21,554 nt of DNA from Crocinitomicaceae bacterium (GTDB lineage Bacteria > Bacteroidota > Bacteroidia > Flavobacteriales_D > Crocinitomicaceae), in NCBI GenBank assembly GCA_016708105.1, contig JADJGJ010000006.1:1-21554 (forward strand), given 5' to 3'. Positions 18,680 to 21,554 of this stretch are shown piece after piece. The translations under genes were made by a program, and so were the position numbers. The notes under the pieces were generated by a model. It had not been told where the DNA came from, made no database searches, and saw only the letters and a program-made list of their open reading frames with translations. Within the stretch, counting starts at the first letter, position 1; each line of letters starts with the position of its first letter.

Positions 18680-20692
18680 CTATTTTAATTCTATTTTTTC
18701 ATTACTGCTTTAAAACCTTTTTAGGCTTTCCAAATTTAATTGTTCCATGGAGGTAATTCAAAATTTTGTTGTATACTTCTTAATCCAACAGAAGAATCAC
18801 TTGATTTCCATTTTTCTTTATCAAATCCTTTACCATTATCTTGATAAATTATGGTAAAGCTCATTATCATCCAGAATGGCTTCAATTTTAAGCTGAGTTA
18901 CCTCTGAATGTTTGATTGTATTAGTGGTTAATTCCACAATTATTCTATAAATACGCAAACTTTGATGCGAGTTCAGTTTGCAATTTATCCAAATCTTCAA
19001 CTCAGTGGTGATAAATAATCAGAGGTATTTCAACTTCAGTCAATCTGTTTTCAATGGCTTTTTAAACCCAGCCGTTTGAGTTCAGGCGGAATCAATGATC
19101 TAGATATAAGCGCGGAATTTCTTCAATCAAATCACTAAAGTTTTGATCAATTTGTGAGTGATCATTCATTACTGTCAGTTCCTTTGTTGACTTTATTTTA
19201 AGTATGATCAAACTTTGTCCAATACCATCATGCAAATCGCGAGCAATGCGTCCTCTCTCCTCTTCCAATTTATTGACGATGGTATGAGAAAATTCTCGTT
19301 CACTTTTTTGTTTCTGCCGATAATAGTAAATGAGAATAGCAGACAAAATCAAAACAAACACAGCAATTATAAAAAATAAACGTTGCCTGAACTGCGCCAT
19401 ATCCAGTTCTTGTTGTTTGAGTTGCAATACTAATTTGTTGCGTTCTCTCAGTTGCTGATTTCTCTTTTTAAGAATTAAATTGAAGTTGCATTTCTTCTCT
19501 TTCCCCGGTAATAGCGCGTTTCTTCAACTGAATCTTGGAGAGATTTAAAATCTTTACTCGGAAATCAAATGCCAACTGCGTATTACCCATTGCCTCATAC
19601 AATGAAGATTTCAGTTGTAAATATAAGCAAGTCTGATATTGGAGTGAGAAGAAAGCTCAGCATACGCCAGGCTTGAATCAAGCAGAGAAAGAGCCTCACT
19701 CTCAAACGTTGTTGCTCAGTGTAGACCTGAACTTTGCCTAAATAGATAGGAGAAACAGCATGAACATCCGTTTAGCTTTAGCAATGATGAGTGCTTGTTG
19801 GTATGAAATCTGCTCTGAAATAATTTTCTTTGGCTTCGAAGCAAGCCCAGCTAGATTAGTAAGAGAAGACAACTCCAAATCCTGAATCCACGATCTTCTC
19901 CAATTTTAAACAATAATAAAACTCTGCCTCCACCTTAGCGGGGGAATGAGTCATGCTCCATGTAATAATATCCAGATTTTCACGCGGGTGACATTCCAAT
20001 GTATCATTTTCAAGTCTTTAGAAATACTCCAACCCTCTCCTTAAGTCGGTGTAAGCCGAATCTTTCGAAAGCCAGACTCCAGCTTAAGCAGACCGAGATT
20101 ATTGAGCTGAAATGCCTCTCCAAATTTAGGATTGCCGGATTGAGAAAGCTGATAAAGCCAGGTGTGACAAAGCAGACTTTCTCCGCTGCTTCCTCCGTAC
20201 GGCTATAGAAAAGTCAAGACCATTCAAACTATATATCATGTTGATGGTTGTTTCTAATCAACGACAACTTAAAAATTTCTTCCATTTGTCTTGCCAGTTC
20301 AGGGCTGATTTTTCATATTCATCACAAAGACACGTCTCACTTTTGCGAGTGATTTCAATGCGGCTTATTGCAATCTGATTCACCAATCAAAGCAGCTGAT
20401 CAAAATAATACTGCCACTGCACTGTCTTTGCACTCAGATAAAATGATATGACCCTTGTAGAACGTAAAAAACTCGGTAAAGCACTATCACTTTGCCGTTG
20501 AAATTTTCAGTAACTGATTATATCCTTCAGTGAAATGCCGTGGATCACTGCGCAATTGTTCATTCAGCTGTTCAAGTTCAGCAAAATGAGCTTGAGCCTC
20601 ATCTGTTCGCTATAAATCTGAGGCGCGACCAAAGTTACTCAGCTGGAGAGCAGCAATAAAATTAATGCTAAGCCGGTTTTACTCCGTTTCAA
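18680..20692 (-). CDS. Sensor histidine kinase with periplasmic helical (TPR-like) sensor
   Basis: About 670 residues, partner of the response regulator. The N-terminus LKRSKTGLALILLLLSSS is a signal peptide starting at the TTG at 20692. A long poorly read region (about 20600-19500) has helical TPR-like fragments such as SAFSIRQS, EAFQLNNLGLLKLESGL and DSAYTDLREGLEYFKDL. One membrane helix, LFFIIAVFVLILSAILIYYY (near 19370), follows a coiled stretch MQLKQQELDMAQFRQ. The HisKA_3 dimerisation helix has EEERGRIARDLHDGIGQSLI with the phosphorylated histidine (near 19230). The ATP-binding part shows IPPELKRLGLKKAIEN, RIIVELTTNTIKHSE, QDNGKGFDKEKW and VGLRSI. This matches the TPR-HisKA_3 class common in Bacteroidota, paired with NarL-type regulators. 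Many indels, denser than in mid-window genes, make the sensor region approximate. Confidence 0.75.
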
Positions 20693-20919
20693 GGTTAGTG
20701 GGTTTGTAGAAAATTACTTCTTTTTGTCAGCCTGAAAAAAAGTTTTTAACAGCATAAACTTTCTTCAAAGAGATCCTTTTCTTCAAAACTTTATAAACAC
20801 AGGCTTTAATAGAGTTTTGAACAGATTATTTTTCATGTTGATAAATACCAGTGTGCAGGTGACTGAGGCGACCGTCTTATCAAAGAAGTATATTTGTCTT
20901 TCAAAAAAAAAAAGATATC
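20693..20919. other. Divergent intergenic region between the kinase and dnaN
   Basis: These 227 bases hold the dnaN promoter and should hold the kinase promoter, but no clean TAnnTTTG is visible on the minus strand. An 11-base A-run lies at 20903-20913 just before the dnaN start. Nothing else is seen. Confidence 0.4.
20889..20896 (+). promoter_or_regulatory. -7 element of the dnaN promoter
   Basis: TATATTTG is an exact TAnnTTTG match, about 24-30 bases before the start of the dnaN reading frame. No TTG lies at the right distance upstream, so the -33 element is either missing or damaged. Confidence 0.45.
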
Positions 20920-21554
20920 ACTAACGTTCACATTATCTCAAGTTCTGCATTGCCAAAATTTACAGGCGTAATGACGAACATAAGTAGCACTAATTCATTG
21001 CCTATTCTTGACAATTTCTTGTTTGAACTGAGCAAGGAGACTTACGATATCTGCATCAGATATGGAGAACACGATGAAAACAACCGTAGACCCTAGTGAA
21101 GCTAAACAAGATGGTAAAATTGCTGTTCCCCATAAAACTATTGATTGATACATTGAAAAATTTCTCTGATCAGCCCGCAGCGTTTTGATGACCGCTACGT
21201 TTGGAATTGAAATTTCATCAGACTACGGAAAATATAAACTAGTTGGGCAAAACGGAGATGACTTTCCAAAATCACCCGAATTGAAAAATGCGGCCAACTG
21301 TTGGTAAAAGGTAGATTGATTGCAAAGCAATTGAAAAGAAGCGAAGTGTTTGCAACCGGAAATGATAGATTGCGCCCGGTAATGAGTGGGGTGCTTTGCC
21401 AAGTTCTCACCTGAAAAATTAGTTTGTTTGCAACAGATGCACAAACTGGTAAAATGTTCACGCACTGATGGTAGCGCATCTGCACATGCTGATTTTGTTT
21501 TACCTAAAACATAACATCTTGAAGTCAAATGTTGCCGGGGCTGAAGAAGTAGAA
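20920..21554 (+). CDS. dnaN: DNA polymerase III beta subunit (sliding clamp), 5' part
   Basis: The ring-shaped processivity clamp of the replicative polymerase, truncated by the window end: about 210 of the usual 370 residues are present. Pieces in order: HIISSSAL, SSTNSLPILDNFLFELSKET, an ASD-like segment with ENTMKTTVDPSEAKQDGKI and AVPHK, LLIDTLKNFSDQPAAF, IEISSDYGKYKLVGQNGDDF, FATGNDRLRPVMSGV, ATDAHKLVKCSRTDGSASAH, DFVLPKT and, at the edge, NVAGAEEVE. These match domain 1 and the start of domain 2 of Bacteroidota DnaN. The start ATG is not readable; the frame begins near 20920-20923, probably with a base error. At least eight indels occur in 630 bases. It is divergent from the kinase and seems to have its own promoter. 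Confidence 0.9.

Noticed and set aside
5144..20692. Widespread pseudogenes
   Set aside because: The breaks fall in essential genes and in homopolymers, and motifs continue after frame correction, so sequencing error is the better explanation.
20903..20913. A-run as part of a mobile element or terminator
   Set aside because: No hairpin precedes it and no element ends are visible; it is more likely the A-rich leader of dnaN.
1..21554. CRISPR array, tRNA, rRNA, transposon or prophage
   Set aside because: I saw no regularly spaced repeats, cloverleaf-like sequence, transposase or phage motif on either strand; short tRNAs could still be missed by eye.

Overview
The window is most likely a piece of a Bacteroidota chromosome, probably Flavobacteriales. 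Evidence: a Bacteroidota-type LptD, a YbiT-like ABC-F protein with the degenerate second ATP site I associate with this phylum, an XRE-S24 regulator of the type common there, Bacteroidota promoter cores of the form TAnnTTTG, and AT-rich DNA. Almost every gene is split by small indels, mostly shortened homopolymers. Conserved motifs read through in order once the frame is corrected. I therefore treat the breaks as uncorrected long-read errors, not gene decay, and give each gene as one feature from its start to its final stop.

Layout. 1-4628: no gene I can name. The plus strand around 2200-3900 holds short protein-like pieces that may be a badly read secreted or surface protein. 4629-4999 (-): small DUF4878-like lipoprotein with a clear promoter and terminator. 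5144-6727 (+): YbiT-like ABC-F ATPase, divergent from the lipoprotein. 12210-7071 (-): one long envelope and redox cluster, namely an N-acetylmuramoyl-L-alanine amidase with a SPOR-like C-terminus, an MCE (MlaD-family) protein, a membrane-anchored 4Fe-4S protein, a small secreted protein, a HAD-like phosphatase and a CCG-domain Fe-S protein. 12281-14777 (+): LptD, divergent from the amidase. 14774-15719 (-): PqiA-like membrane protein, tail to tail with lptD. 15953-16900 (+): orphan ABC ATPase. 16946-17851 (+): XRE-S24 regulator. 18036-20692 (-): a NarL-type response regulator preceded by its TPR-type histidine kinase. From about 20920 (+): start of dnaN, running off the window.

How they fit together. 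The middle third is about the cell envelope: LPS export (LptD), septal peptidoglycan cleavage (amidase), lipid traffic (MCE protein, PqiA-like protein). It is combined with an Hdr-like Fe-S pair of unknown substrate that is transcribed with the MCE gene. The right third is regulatory (XRE-S24, two-component pair) next to the replication clamp gene. I saw no tRNA, rRNA, CRISPR array, transposase or prophage genes. The most unusual points are the ABC-F protein with one dead-looking ATP site, the tight five-gene MCE/Fe-S operon with two small uncharacterised members, and the inverted repeats between the XRE and response-regulator genes.
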